Of a stretch of 64,000 nt of DNA, positions 31,655 through 42,130 are shown one piece after another (within the stretch, counting starts at the first letter, position 1; every line of letters begins with the position of its first letter). The stretch comes from Brucella oryzae. GTDB lineage: Bacteria; Pseudomonadota; Alphaproteobacteria; Rhizobiales; Rhizobiaceae. Where the stretch lies: contig JAAVLL010000001.1 of assembly GCA_012103035.1 (NCBI GenBank), forward strand, positions 1,028,501-1,092,500, read 5' to 3'. The translations under genes and the position numbers were made by a program. The notes under the pieces were generated by a model. That model ran no database searches. It was not told where the DNA came from and saw only the letters and a list, made by a program, of their open reading frames with translations.

Positions 31655-32180
31655 TGAAAATGGCTTCGCCGGGAAAATCGGTTCTGGTCCTTGGCGGAGC
31701 CCGTTCGGGCAAGTCATCCTATGCCGAGAAGATGGTCGTGTCCTCGGGGCTTCAGCCGCTCTATCTGGCAACAGGACGCGCCTTCGACAAGGAAATGGAA
31801 AGCCGCATAGCCATTCACCGCGACCGCCGTGGTTCAGAATGGCAGACGGTAGAGGAGCCGCTCGATCTCATTGGCGCACTAACATTGCATGTTGCTGCGG
31901 ATCGGTTCGTGCTGGTTGATTGTTTGACCCTGTGGCTGACCAATCTGATGATGGCCGAGCGCGATATAGCAACTGAGACGGCAAGTCTTGTCGCTATGCT
32001 GCCGGACCTTGCCGGGTCTGTGGTTTTGTTTCGAACGAAGTTGGACTTGGGATCGTGCCGGAAAATCGCATGGCACGGGAATTTCGCGATCATGCAGGCT
32101 TTCTGCACCAGGCAGTGGCCGCGGTTGCGGATGAAGTTTATTTCATGGCGGCAGGGCTGCCGCTCAAGATGAAGGGATAA
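31654..32180 (+). CDS. cobU: Adenosylcobinamide kinase/guanylyltransferase CobU (CobP), frameshifted
   Basis: Bifunctional enzyme that phosphorylates adenosylcobinamide and transfers GMP to it. ATG 31654 overlaps the cbtA stop. The P-loop is [18 protein letters not shown], followed by [34 protein letters not shown] and the motif [14 protein letters not shown]. The frame breaks near 32025. The expected end ([45 protein letters not shown]) is found in another frame with stop 32178-32180. About 175 residues. It lies within the riboswitch-led operon; cobW begins 4 bases later. Confidence 0.93.
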
Positions 32181-32184
32181 ATCG

Positions 32185-33232
32185 ATGCAGGGACAGAAAA
32201 TTCCCGCAACAGTCATCACCGGTTTTCTCGGATCGGGCAAAACGACGATGATCCGCAACCTGCTGGAAAACGCTGACGGAAAACGCATCGCGTTGATTAT
32301 CAATGAGTTCGGTGATCTCGGTGTCGATGGCGGTATTCTGAAAGGTTGCGGTATCGAAGCATGCCGTGAAGAAGATGTGATTGAACTCAATAATGGTTGT
32401 ATCTGCTGCACCGTTGCCGATGATTTCATCCCGACCATGACCAAGCTTCTGGATCGCGCTGATCGTCCAGATCATATTGTGATCGAGACCTCCGGCCTGG
32501 CATTGCCGCAGCCACTCGTCGCCGCATTCAACTGGCCGGAAATCAAGACGCAGGTAACCGTCGACGGTGTGGTAACCGTGATTGATGCGGCAGCCGTTGC
32601 CGAAGGTCGTTTTGCCGATGACCACGACAAGGTGGATGCACAGCGCGCAGCGGACGAATCTCTTGACCATGAAAGCCCTTTAGAGGAACTTTTGAGGATC
32701 AGATTCATGCAGCCGATCTGATTGTCCTCAACAAGGCCGATCTGATTGACGCTTCAATGCTCGACGGTGTTAAGGCCGATGTGGCCGAGCGTTCGTCGCG
32801 CCGGGTGAATATGGTTCCTGCGAGCTTTGGCAAGCTTGAGCTGACGTTTTGCTCGGCCTTGGCGTTGGCACTGAAGACGACATCACCAACCGCAAATCCC
32901 ACCATGAAATCCATCATGCAGATGGACATGAGCACGATCATGACGAGTTCGAGAGCTTCGTGCTCGAAGCGGGCTCTGTGGCCGATCCCAAGCTGTTCAC
33001 GGAAAAGCTGAAAGCGGTCATTGCGGAACACGATATTCTTCGCCTGAAGGGCTTTGTCGATGTGCCGGGCAAGCCGATGCGTCTGGTCGTGCAGGCAGTC
33101 GGCCCACGCATCGAGCATTATTTCGACCGTCCATGGGGCAAGGATGAGGCGCGATCCACGCGACTGGTCGTGATCGGGCTGCACGACATCGATGAAGCAG
33201 CCATCGCCAAGGCCGTGAAAGACGCTGTCTGA
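32185..33232 (+). CDS. cobW: COG0523 GTPase metallochaperone CobW, frameshifted
   Basis: G3E GTPase thought to deliver cobalt for corrin metalation. Start MQGQKIPATVITGFLGSGKTTMIRNLLE has the Walker A motif. The metal-binding CxCC motif is in NNGCICCTVADDF, the guanine specificity motif NKADL lies just after a break near 32690, and a second break is near 32850. A His-rich linker (HHEIHHADGHEHDHDE, about 32895-32945) precedes the C-terminal domain (GFVDVPGKPMRLVVQAVGPRIEHYFDRPW). About 349 residues. It stands between cobU and cobN, as in other aerobic cob clusters. Confidence 0.93.
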
Positions 33233-33235
33233 CCA

Positions 33236-36200
33236 ATGCATCTTCTTCTTGCCCAGAAAGGAACAATCAGCGACGGCAATGAAGCCGTCGATCTCGGCCA
33301 GACGCCGGGAGATATTGTTCCTTTCCGCTGCCGATACCGAACTGGCCAGTTTGGCGTCGGCACACAGACTTGCGCCGGATTTGCCAAGCTTGCGACTGGC
33401 CAATTTCTTGAGTCTTACCCATCCCATGTCGGTGGACGCTTATGTGGAGCGTACTGCCAGATATGCGAGCCTCATCGTGGTGCGCATCATTGGTGGCGAG
33501 ACATACTGGCCTTACGGGTTGGAAGCGCTGCATGCTTGCGCACTCAATCACGGTATCAAGATTGCCGTATTGCCGGGAGACGACAAGCCGGATCACGGGC
33601 TGGACCGGTTTTCGACGATCTCTGCGCACGAGCGAAATGAACTCTGGCAGTATCTGATCGAGGGCGGGGCTGCGAATACCGGCGCATTCCTTCACTACTG
33701 CGCTGCGCTGATTGCGGGTTCCGAGAAGCCGGAAAGTGCTGCACCTCTGCTCAAGGCTGGTCTGTGGTGGCCGGGAGAGCATGTCTTGTCGCTGGACAGC
33801 ATCCGCAAGCACTGGAGCGATGCAAACGCACCTGTCGCGGGCATTATTTTTATCGGGCGCTGGTGCAAAGCGGACAGACGCAGCCCGTCGATGCGCTGAT
33901 TGCTGCTTTGCAGGCAAAGGGCCTCAATCCGCTTCCGATATTCGTTTCGAGCCTCAAGGATCGATTGTCTGCCGCGGTCGTCGACGGTCTGTTCGAGGAT
34001 TGTCCGCCGGATATCGTTTTGAATGCCACGGGGTTTGCAATTTCTTCGCCGGGGGCGGAGCGCAAGCCGACTGTACTCGATAAGCGCGGCAATATGGTGT
34101 TGCAGGTGATTTTCTCCGGCACGCCGAAGGCAGTTTGGGAAACATCACAGCAGGGCTTGTTGGCGCGCGATCTGGCGATGAATGTCGCTTTGCCCGAAGT
34201 GGACGGACGTGTGCTTTCGCGTGCCGTATCCTTCAAGTCTGCAAAACAGTTCGATGCGGCAGTGGAAGCGAATATCGTGACACACGAGCCGCATGAAAAC
34301 CGCGTGGGCTTTGTGGCGCAACTTGCTGCAAACTGGGTGCGTTTGAAGCGGAAATCACCTGATGAAAGACGTGTTGCGCTTATCCTCGCGAATTATCCGA
34401 ACCGTGACGGACGGCTTGGAAACGGGTAGGGCTCGATACGCCAGCCGGAACGGTTGAAGTACTGCACGCTATGGCGAAGGGCGGCTATCCCGTCGCTGAC
34501 CTGCCCGTGGACGGTGATGCATTGATGCGTGCGTTGACGGCAGGCCCGACCAATGCTGCGCGTGACGGACGTGAGATTCGCGAAACGATTTCACTGAATC
34601 AATACAAGGCTTTCTTTGAAAGACTTCCCATTGCGATTCAGAAGGAAATCGAAGGCCGCTGGGGTGCGCCGGAAAATGACCCTTATTTTGCGCAGGAACT
34701 TGTCGCTTTCGCATTGCCGTTGATGCGGTTGGGTGAAACCTTCGTAGGCATTCAGCCTGCGCGCGGTTACAACATCGATCCGAAAGAGACTTATCACTCG
34801 CCTGATCTGGTGCCGCCGCACGGCTATATTGCTTTCTACGCTTTTCTGCGTGAGGTCGCAGGTATCAATGCCATTGTGCATATGGGCAAGCATGGAAATC
34901 TGGAGTGGTTGCCGGGAAGGCGCTAGCGCTGTCCGAAAACTGCTATCCCGAGGTCGTACTCGGTCCCATGCCGCATATCTATCCGTTCATCGTGAATGAT
35001 CCGGGCGAAGGCACGCAAGCCAAGCGTCGCGCCAGCGCGGTCATCATCGACCATCTGACGCCGCCGCTCACGCGTGCTGAAAGTTATGGGCCGCTGAAAG
35101 ACCTTGAAGCGCTGGTGGACGAATATTACGAGGCCTCCGGCGTCGATCCGCGCCGCCTGCTGAGGCTGAAAGGGCAGATACTCGATCTCGTGCGCGATAT
35201 CGGGCTTGATCGCGATGCGGGTATTCACGACCATGACGATGAAGATATGGCGCTGCAAAAGCTCGACGCCTATCTTTGTGATCTCAAGGAAATGCAGATA
35301 CGCGACGGGTTGCATATTTTCGGGCTCGCGCCTGAAGGCAGGTTACTGACCGACCTTCTGGTGGCGCTGGCGCGTGTGCCGCGCGGCATTCCGGTTTCGC
35401 TTGGCGGCGCGTTGGGCGACCAGAGCCTGCAACGCGCCATTGCCGCCGATGCGGGGCTTGGTGAAAGTTTCGACCCGCTGGACTGCACGATGGCGGCGCC
35501 ATGGGCAGGCACGAAGCCGGAAATGCTGCTTGCCGCCAGTCCCGCAACATGGCGCATCGCGGGCGATACGGTTGAACGCATCGAAATTCTTGCCGCGCAA
35601 CTGGTGGCGGGCGAAGTGCCATGCCCGGAAGGCTGGACACAGACGCGGGCTGTGCTGCAATCTATCGAAGAGCAATTGCGACCCATGGTCGTTTCGTGCG
35701 GGCCTTCGGAAATTGAAGGTTTTCTGACGGCCCTTTCAGGCCGCTTCGTGCCGCCGGGGCCATCGGGCGCGCCGACACGCGGGCGACCGGATGTTCTGCC
35801 GACGGGACGCAATTTCTTTTCGACTGACAGCCGCGCCGTGCCGACACCGGCGGCATGGGAACTCGGACGCAAATCGGCGGAGCTCTGATTACCCGCTACA
35901 CGCAGGATCATGGTGAATGGCCGACATCGTTCGGCCTGACCGCGTGGGGCACATCGAATATGCGCACGGGCGGCGATGACATTGCGCAGGCCTTGGCGCT
36001 GATCGGTGTCAAGCCGGTATGGGATATGGCGTCACGCCGGGTAACCGGATACGAAATTGTTCCGATTGCAAAGCTTGGCCGTCCACGCGTCGATGTGACA
36101 TTGCGCATTTCTGGATTTTTCCGCGATGCGTTTCCAGAACAGATTGCACTATTCGATAAGGCTGCGCGCGCAGTGGGAGCCCTTGATGAGGATGCGGAAG

Positions 36201-37021
36201 ATAATCCGGTCGCAGCACGCATGCGGATTGAGCAGGCGCGCCTCGTTGCAGACGGGGCAGACGAAAAGACAGCGGAGCGCCGTGCGGGTTATCGTGTCTT
36301 CGGGTCTAAGCCCGGCGCTTATGGAGCAGGCTTGCAGGCCTTGATCGACGAGAACGGCTGGGCCGGACGCAACGATCTGGCGGACGCCTGGCTTGTCTGG
36401 GGCGGTTACGCTTATGGTGCGGGCGAGGAAGGGCAAGCAGAGCGCGGCCTTCTTGAGGAAAGGCTTCGTTCGGTTCAGGCGGTCGTGCAAAATCAGGATA
36501 ATCGCGAGCACGACCTTCTCGATAGCGATGATTACTATCAGTTCGAAGGTGGGATGGCTGTTACCGTCGAAAGCTTGAGCGGCGCAATGCCTGCGGTCTA
36601 TCACAACGACCATTCCCGACCGGATAAGCCGGTGATCCGGGCACTGGAGGAAGAGCTTTCACGCGTCGTACGCGGTCGTGCAGCCAATCCGAAGTGGATC
36701 GCAGGCGTCATGCGCCACGGCTATAAGGGCGCGGCAGAAATTGCGGCCACTGTCGATTATCTTTTCGCCTTCGCCGCCACCACCGGCAAGGTCGGCAACC
36801 ATCATTTCGAGGCGGTCTATCAGGCTTATATCGCCGACAAGTCGGTGCATGATTTCATGGCCGAGAAAAATCCGGCAGCACTGGCTGAGACGGCAGCGAA
36901 ACTCAACGATGCCATCTTACGCGGATTCTGGACGCCTCGCTCCAACTCTGCACGGTTCGAGTTGGAAACATTGAGTTCAAATCTTCAAAAATTGAATCCG
37001 GAAAGGGCGGTAAATGGCTGA
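33236..37021 (+). CDS. cobN: Cobaltochelatase large subunit CobN, five frameshifts
   Basis: Large subunit (about 1,262 residues) of the ATP-dependent cobaltochelatase CobNST, which inserts cobalt into hydrogenobyrinic acid a,c-diamide. Start MHLLLAQKGTISDGN at 33236, four bases after cobW. Family blocks include VVRIIGGETYWPYGLEAL, LILANYPNRDGRLGNG, NAIVHMGKHGNLEWLPGK, PEVVLGPMPHIYPFIVNDPGEG, DGLHIFGLAPEG and RISGFFRDAFPEQIALFDKA. Breaks are near 33320, 33848, 34425, 34917 and 35868. At the last three, one extra G, A and A respectively (in runs) restores GNGVGLDTPAG, LPGKALALS and GRKIGGALITRY. The cobS and cobT partners are not in this window. Confidence 0.97.
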
Positions 37022-37651
37022 GAAATCGGAAAAACTTCTTTCGATGACGGAAGAGGAGCTGAATGCACGCCATGCGGACAAGATGCGCAAGAAGAAAGCC
37101 GCCCGCGACAAGATCCAGGCGACAAAGACCGAGGAAAAAGGGCTGGTAATCGTCCATACCGGTAAGGAAAGGGCAAGTCGACCGCCGGTTTCGGGATGGT
37201 TTTCCGTGCACTTGGCCATGGAATGAAGATCGGTGTCGTGCAATTCGTCAAAGGCTCTTGGGACACGGGCGAGCGCTGGGTGCTCGAGAAATTCCCCGAA
37301 CAGGTGACCATCTCAGCATTGGGCGAAGGCTTTACCTGGGAGACTCAGGACCGGACGCGAGATATCGCCATGGCACGTGGAGCGTGGGAACAAGCCAAGG
37401 CTATGATATTGGATGAAAGCTACGATATGGTGCTCTGCGACGAGCTTAATATCGTGCTTCGCTACGATTATCTGCCGGTCGAGGAAGTGATTGAAGTTCT
37501 CAAAGCCAAGCCGGAGATGAAGCATGTCATCATTACCGGTCGCAATGCCAAGGACGAGTTGATCGAAGCGGCGGACCTTGTGACGGAGATGGAGATGATC
37601 AAGCATCCATTCCGCTCTGGTGTGAAGGCACAGAAGGGTATCGAGTTTTGA
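37014..37651 (+). CDS. cobO: Corrinoid adenosyltransferase CobO, one frameshift
   Basis: Transfers the adenosyl group from ATP to the corrin cobalt. Start MAEKSEKLLSMTEEELNARHADKMRKKKAARDKIQ overlaps the cobN end by 8 bases. The P-loop straddles a break near 37166: one extra G (GG to GGG) restores HTGKGKGKSTAGFGM. Then follow ALGHGMKIGVVQFVKGSWDTGER and DMVLCDELNIVLRYDYLPVEEV, ending HPFRSGVKAQKGIEF. About 212 residues. The stop overlaps the start of the next gene. Confidence 0.96.
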
Positions 37652-38077
37652 TGATAGATAGCTGGCAATTTTGGGCGCTGATGTCGGCGGTTTTGCTGCG
37701 CTGACGGCAATCTTCGCCAAGATCGGTATTCAAGGCATCAATTCGGATTTTGCCACACTCGTGCGCACACTGGTCATCATCGGTGCGCTGTGCCTGTTTC
37801 TGACGGTCACTGGTCAGTGGCAGAAACCGGGCGAGATTTCCGGAAGATCGTGGCTATTTCTGGTGCTTTCAGGTTTGGCGACCGGCGCTTCGTGGCTCGC
37901 CTATTTCCGGCCTTGCAGATCGGCGACGCATCGCGCGTCGCGCCGATCGACAAATTGTCAGTTGTGCTGGTGGCACTGTTCGGTGCGGCATTCCTTGGCG
38001 AGCGCATGTCTCTTATCAACTGGTTCGGTATTCTGCTGATTGGCGGTGGTGTAGTGCTGGTCGCGCTCCGGGTTTAG
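37651..38077 (+). CDS. EamA-family (drug/metabolite transporter) membrane protein, frameshifted
   Basis: Small inner-membrane protein of about 141 residues with one EamA repeat. The start at 37651 (MIDSWQFWALMSAV) shares a base with the cobO stop, so translation is probably coupled. Breaks near 37693 and 37910 join AALTAIFAKIGIQGINSDFATLVRTLVIIGALCLFL to RSWLFLVLSGLATGASWLAYF and ALQIGDASRVAPIDKLSVVLVALFGAAFLGERMSLINWFGILLIGGGVVLVALRV. The last gene of the riboswitch operon; its place hints at export or import of a cobalamin-related compound, but the substrate is unknown. Confidence 0.82.
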
Positions 38078-38182
38078 AGCGCATCCCGAAAAGTGTGAAA
38101 CGGTTTTCGGAAAAGATGCGCGGCCCAAAACAAATATTTAGAGCGCTGATCTGATACAATCAGATCGAAACGCGCTCTAAAA
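38077..38182. repeat. Dispersed palindromic repeat, copy 2, double stem-loop
   Basis: Two strong hairpins. The first pairs GCGCATCCCGAAAA (38079-38092) with TTTTCGG...GATGCGC (38104-38121). The second pairs TTTAGAGCGC (38137-38146) with GCGCTCTAAA (38172-38181), with an inner ATCTGAT/ATCAGAT stem. It fills the space between two convergent genes and includes the stop codon of the leftward one, so it probably also acts as a two-way terminator. Confidence 0.85.
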
Positions 38183-38960
38183 CCCGATCCACTGGCGCAG
38201 CGGATTGGTTTCGTCCATAAGAAGGCGAACTGCCAGCGCCAGACTGACAACGATCAGAAGCGGTTTAATGATGCGTGAGCCGACCTTCATGGCGAGGCTT
38301 GCGCCGATCTGTGCGCCAATGAATTGGGCGACGCCCATGCAGATACCGATCTTCCAGTTGATGACACCGACGGCGGCAAAGGTTGCGAAGCCACCAATGT
38401 TGGATGCGCAGTTGAGAAGCTTCGTATGGGCAGTGGCTTTCAGTACGCCGAAACCGGCAAGTGCGACGAAAGCGAGCATGAAGAACGATCCAGTCCGGAC
38501 CGAAGAGACCGTCGTAAAAGCCGATCAACGGAACGAGTGTTACGCCGAACAGGAATGGGCCGATGCGTCGTGCACGATCGACATCGCCAAGGCTCGGTTT
38601 GATGGCAAAGTAGACCGCAATCGCGATGAGCAGAATTGGCAGCGCTGCGCGCATGATGTCGACGGGGAGAACTGTTGCCAGCAACGCGCCGAATACGGAA
38701 CCGATGAGGGAGGCAAGAGCTTCTGGCCAGTGTTGCTTGATGTCCACGTGCCCTTTGCGGGCATAGGCGATGGTTGCCGAAGATGAACCGAACAAACCTT
38801 GCAGCTTGTTCGTGCCCAACGCTTCGACGGGTGGGATGCCAGCCAGCAGCAAGGCGGGGATTGTAATCATTCCACCACCACCGGCGATGGAATCGATGAT
38901 TCCTGCTATGAATGCCGCAGCCGTCAGGAGCAGGGTAAGCGTGTCGAAGAATTCAAGCAT
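38177..38960 (-). CDS. TSUP (TauE/SafE) family membrane transporter, frameshifted
   Basis: Inner-membrane anion permease of the TSUP family, often sulfite or organosulfonate export. Start 38960 gives MLEFFDTLTLLLTAAAFIAGIIDSIAGGGGMITIPALLLAGIPPVEALGTNKLQGLFGSSSA, the family signature. The frame breaks near 38490 (…LIGFYDGLFGPD) and resumes FFMLAFVALAGFGVLKATAHTKLLNCASNIGGFATFAAVGVINWKIGICMGVAQFIGAQIGASLAMKVG to the end. About 260 residues. An upstream in-frame extension to 39026 lacks family support. The substrate is not known. Confidence 0.9.
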
Positions 38961-39123
38961 CGGGGAGCCTAAAGGGAGAGGTCGGGGCAACATAGAGCAG
39001 TGGCTCGGCGAACGCCAGTCAAACAAGGATAATCTGCGAAGAAAGCCAGTGCGTTAAGCGAGATTGTTTTCCAATGCATCCGGCGTTATTCATTATACGC
39101 TGACCGATATTTTGAGGGGTTCC

Positions 39124-39572
39124 ATGAGCGAGAGCATTTTCGAGCGAATTACTGCTTTCTAAGCAAGAAGAGCGCTGTGCAGCGTGTGGCCGACGACCCG
39201 GCACTCGCTTCTGAACTGCTTTTGCTGTTGCATGTGGTGTTTGCCGATGGCGACCAGCATCCGGCTGAAATAGCCGCATTCAAGGAAATTGCCGAAAAGA
39301 ATTTCGGTATTCCGCCGGAAGAGCTTCCAGAGGTGGCGGAGTATCTCAAGGATTTTGCCTATGAGACGACAACCAAGCAAGCAGCCAACATGCTGGCAGA
39401 GATGGCGCCGGAGCGCCGTTTGGCGTTGCTGAGTGACCTCGTGAAGATTGCATGCTCCGATAATCGGCTTGATCGTTCCGAGGCAACGATGATCCAGCGC
39501 ATTGCTGATACGCTTGGCGTCAAGCCGGAAGAACTCCACAAAGCCCGCCAGTCGTCACCCTGTGGGTTTTAG
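39124..39572 (+). CDS. TerB-like tellurite-resistance family protein, frameshifted
   Basis: Cytoplasmic helical protein of the TerB/DjlA-N type. ATG 39124 gives MSESIFERIT; a break near 39155 joins it to SKKSAVQRVADDPALASELLLLLHVVFADGDQHPAEIAAFKEIAEKNFGIPPEELPEVAEYL. The acidic motifs FADGDQHPAE and ACSDNRLDRSE are the two metal-binding-type TerB repeats. It ends GVKPEELHKARQSSPCGF. About 149 residues. It overlaps the proposed cobE start by about 11 bases. Its link to cobalamin synthesis, if any, is unknown. Confidence 0.83.
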
Positions 39573-39951
39573 GAATTACAATACCGTTCTTGGTATGGGT
39601 GGTTCGTCGGATGTGACATTCGATGAGCTTTCGGCCTTGGCTGATCAAGTGTTGTCACAAGGTTTGTGTTCGAGGCCGGATGCCATAGCTACCTTGAGCA
39701 CCAAACGCGGCGATCCGATATGGACTGAGCTTGCGGCGCATTATGCATGTGCACTTTGTTTCTTTGATGCTGAGCGACTGGAAGAGGAAACACCACGTCT
39801 TAAAATCCATCGGAAGCTGTTTTTGTTCTGTCGGATGTCATGGCGTAGCCGAATCGGCTGCGCTTGCTGCTACAGGGGCTAATGGTTTTCTTATGGTCGA
39901 AAAACTGCATCAGGCCGGGCAACTGCGGCATTGGCTGTTGCCCGATCCTGA
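39562..39951 (+). CDS. cobE: Cobalamin biosynthesis protein CobE, frameshifted
   Basis: Small protein with the CobE/CbiG C-terminal domain, needed in aerobic cobalamin synthesis but of uncertain reaction. A GTG at 39562 gives a plausible start VGFRNYNTVLGMGGSSDVTFDELSALADQVLSQGLCSRPDAIATLSTKRGDP. After breaks near 39810 and 39850 the chain continues GVAESAALAATGANGFLMVEKLHQ. One further change near 39915 gives GRATAALAVARS and a stop at 39949-39951, the usual CobE ending. About 129 residues. It ends 7 bases from the convergent MFS gene stop. Confidence 0.75.
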
Positions 39952-39958
39952 ACCTGGA

Positions 39959-41444
39959 TTACGCGATAACAGTTTTACACCGCTGAATAACGTAAGCCAC
40001 GAGCGTAGCAACCGAAAGCAGAGTTGCGGTCGCTGTGATGACGGCAAGATAAGCATTCTCAAAAGCAGCTGATGCCAGTGTTGTCAGAGTTTGTGCATCG
40101 GCTGGCGGTAGGACTGAGCCGCCAGAAGCGCTTCGTCTAGGCTGTCGCGCACAATTGCGGGAATACCTGCGCCTTCAGGAATCACAAGGCTTGCTGTGTA
40201 GAACACTGACAAAATGCTTCCAAACAGCGTAACGCCGAGGGCGTTGCCGAGTTCAAAGGAGACTTCTTCAATGGAAGCTGCCATGCCTGCCTTTTCAGCT
40301 GGTGCATTCGTCATGATTGCCGAAGATGCACCTGTCATCGCTGCGCCGACGCCGAATCCGAGAATCGCAAGGCCGATCAGATAAAACGATGCCGAAGTCT
40401 TGTAAGTCAGAATGTAGACGATAACGCCAAGTGCTGTGATCCCCAACGATGACCATAGCAGTTTGCCTGTTCCGAGGCGTGGTAGCATTATTCCTGCGAG
40501 TGGGCCTGCAACGAAGGCGGCAAGAGGAATAGGCAAGATGGACAATCCGGCATGCAAGGGTGTCATGCCTTCAATCAACTGCATGCGCTGACTGAAAACG
40601 AGTTCCATACCTGTCATTGATCCAGAGGCCACAAGGGCTGCGAAAACGCCCATCGAAAATAGCCGGTTGCTGAACAGGGAGAAGTCGATCAGCGGTTCGT
40701 CGCTTGCGAATTGCCGCTGCACAAAGATAAACGACGCGACCAGTCCGATTGCTAGCGCAGCTGCGAACACGATCATTGATGCATCGCGTTTTGCGAGTTC
40801 CTTCACGGCATAGGTGAGTGCAATCAATCCCACCATAATCTGGATAGAACCGATCAGATCCCATTTGCGTTTTGAGCCGAGCGGACGGTTTTCAAGTGTG
40901 AAGATCGACAATGCCAGCGCAATCAGTACAACGGGCACGTTGATAAGGAAGACCGAACCCCACCAGAAATATTCGAGCAGAACGCCACCAGCCACGGGAC
41001 CAATTGCGGCGCCGCCTGATGCAATGGCAGCCCAAATGCCGATCGCAAGCGAACGTTCTTTGTCATCGGTGAATGTCAGCCGAATGATGGAAAGCGTCGC
41101 GGGCATCATCATGGCGGCACCGCAAGCAAGAAATGCGCGGGCGGCAATGAGAAACTCTGGGTTCGGTGAGTAGGCTGCGCAGAAGGAGGCAAGCCCGAAG
41201 ATCGCCAGCCCGGACATGAACATGCGCTTGTGGCCGACCTTGTCGCCGAGCGTGCCGAGACCGGGCAGGAGACCTGCAACGACCAGCGGATAGATGTTCA
41301 TGATCCAGAGCTTTTCTGAAGCACTGGCCGCGAGATCGTGGGTGAGGCGAGGCAGTGCTGTGTAAAGCACCGTCATGTCGACGACGATCAGGAACAATGC
41401 GCTGGAAACAATAGTCAGAACCAGCCAGCGATTTTAGGCGACAT
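39959..41444 (-). CDS. DHA2-type MFS multidrug efflux transporter, frameshifted
   Basis: Proton-driven 14-helix exporter of the major facilitator superfamily. ATG 41444 gives MSPK; adding one A to AAAA near 41432 restores NRWLVLTIVSSALFLIVVDMTVLYTALPRLTHDL. Motif A is LGTLGDKVGHKRMFMSG; other blocks are GAAMMMPATLSIIRLTF and IGPVAGGVLLEYFWWGSVFLINVPV (motif C region). The main frame stops at 40084, but another frame carries the natural C-terminus (PADAQTLTTLASAAFENAYLAVITATATLLSVATLVAYV) to 39959. About 495 residues. A divergent TetR gene lies next to it, probably its repressor. Confidence 0.88.
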
Positions 41445-41515
41445 TGGATAGTACCTTTTCAATACGCTTGTATTCAAACTTGCGAGGAAGGCCCACCTAA
41501 TATAAATCCGTCCGT
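41445..41515. promoter_or_regulatory. Divergent MFS/TetR promoter with a candidate operator
   Basis: A 71-base AT-rich gap between the exporter and its likely repressor. It holds the perfect inverted repeat AATAC-gctt-GTATT at 41461-41474. TetR proteins commonly bind such palindromes between divergent genes; this assignment is inferred. Confidence 0.45.
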
Positions 41516-42083
41516 ATGGAAAGTAATAATTTGCACAAAATGGGTAGGCCGCGTTCAATCGACCGCGACCATGTGCTCGATATGGCAGAAAAGCTCGTCG
41601 CAGAAGGTGGGTTGGCGGCTCTGACGATGGAGGCCGTCGCGCAGGCTTCCGGTGTGACCAAAGGGGCGTCAATATTGCTTCGGCAATAAGGACGGGCTTT
41701 TAAAAGCGATGATCGGGCGGTGGGGCGATCGTTTCGACGCACAGGTCGACAAGAAAAGGCAAGGCCGCATGGGCGCTCTGTCTCATATTGCAGCCCATAT
41801 TCGTGTGACCCGCGAAAGCGATGCCGAAGACGACTCGCGCTTCGCGGCTATGATGACCAGTCTTATTCCGAATACCGAGTATCTGGATGAAACCCGCCTC
41901 TGGTATCGCAAGCAATGGGATGGGCTTGATGTCTCCACACGGGAAGGGCGAATGGCTCGGCTGGCCTTCATAGCCAATGAGGGTGCTTTCCTGTTGCGCA
42001 GCTTCAATTTCTTCGAGCTGACGGATGAAGAATGGCAGTCGATCTTCAACGATATCGAAGAGTTGCTGCCGGAAACAGATTGA
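41516..42083 (+). CDS. TetR family transcriptional regulator, frameshifted
   Basis: Repressor-type DNA-binding protein of about 189 residues. ATG 41516 gives MESNNLHKMGRPRSIDRDHVLDMAEKLVAEGGLAALTMEAVAQASGVTKG, the TetR helix-turn-helix; a break near 41670 leads into the expected FGNKDGLLKAMIGRWGDRFDAQ. The ligand domain (MGALSHIAAHIRVTRESDAEDDSRFAAMMTSLIPN...) is in frame to 42083. It is divergent from the MFS exporter, which it most likely controls. The inducer is unknown. Confidence 0.87.
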
Positions 42084-42130
42084 CTTTCCACCTTATGGAA
42101 AGTCATGTCCGCGGCTCAGGAAGGAAAATC

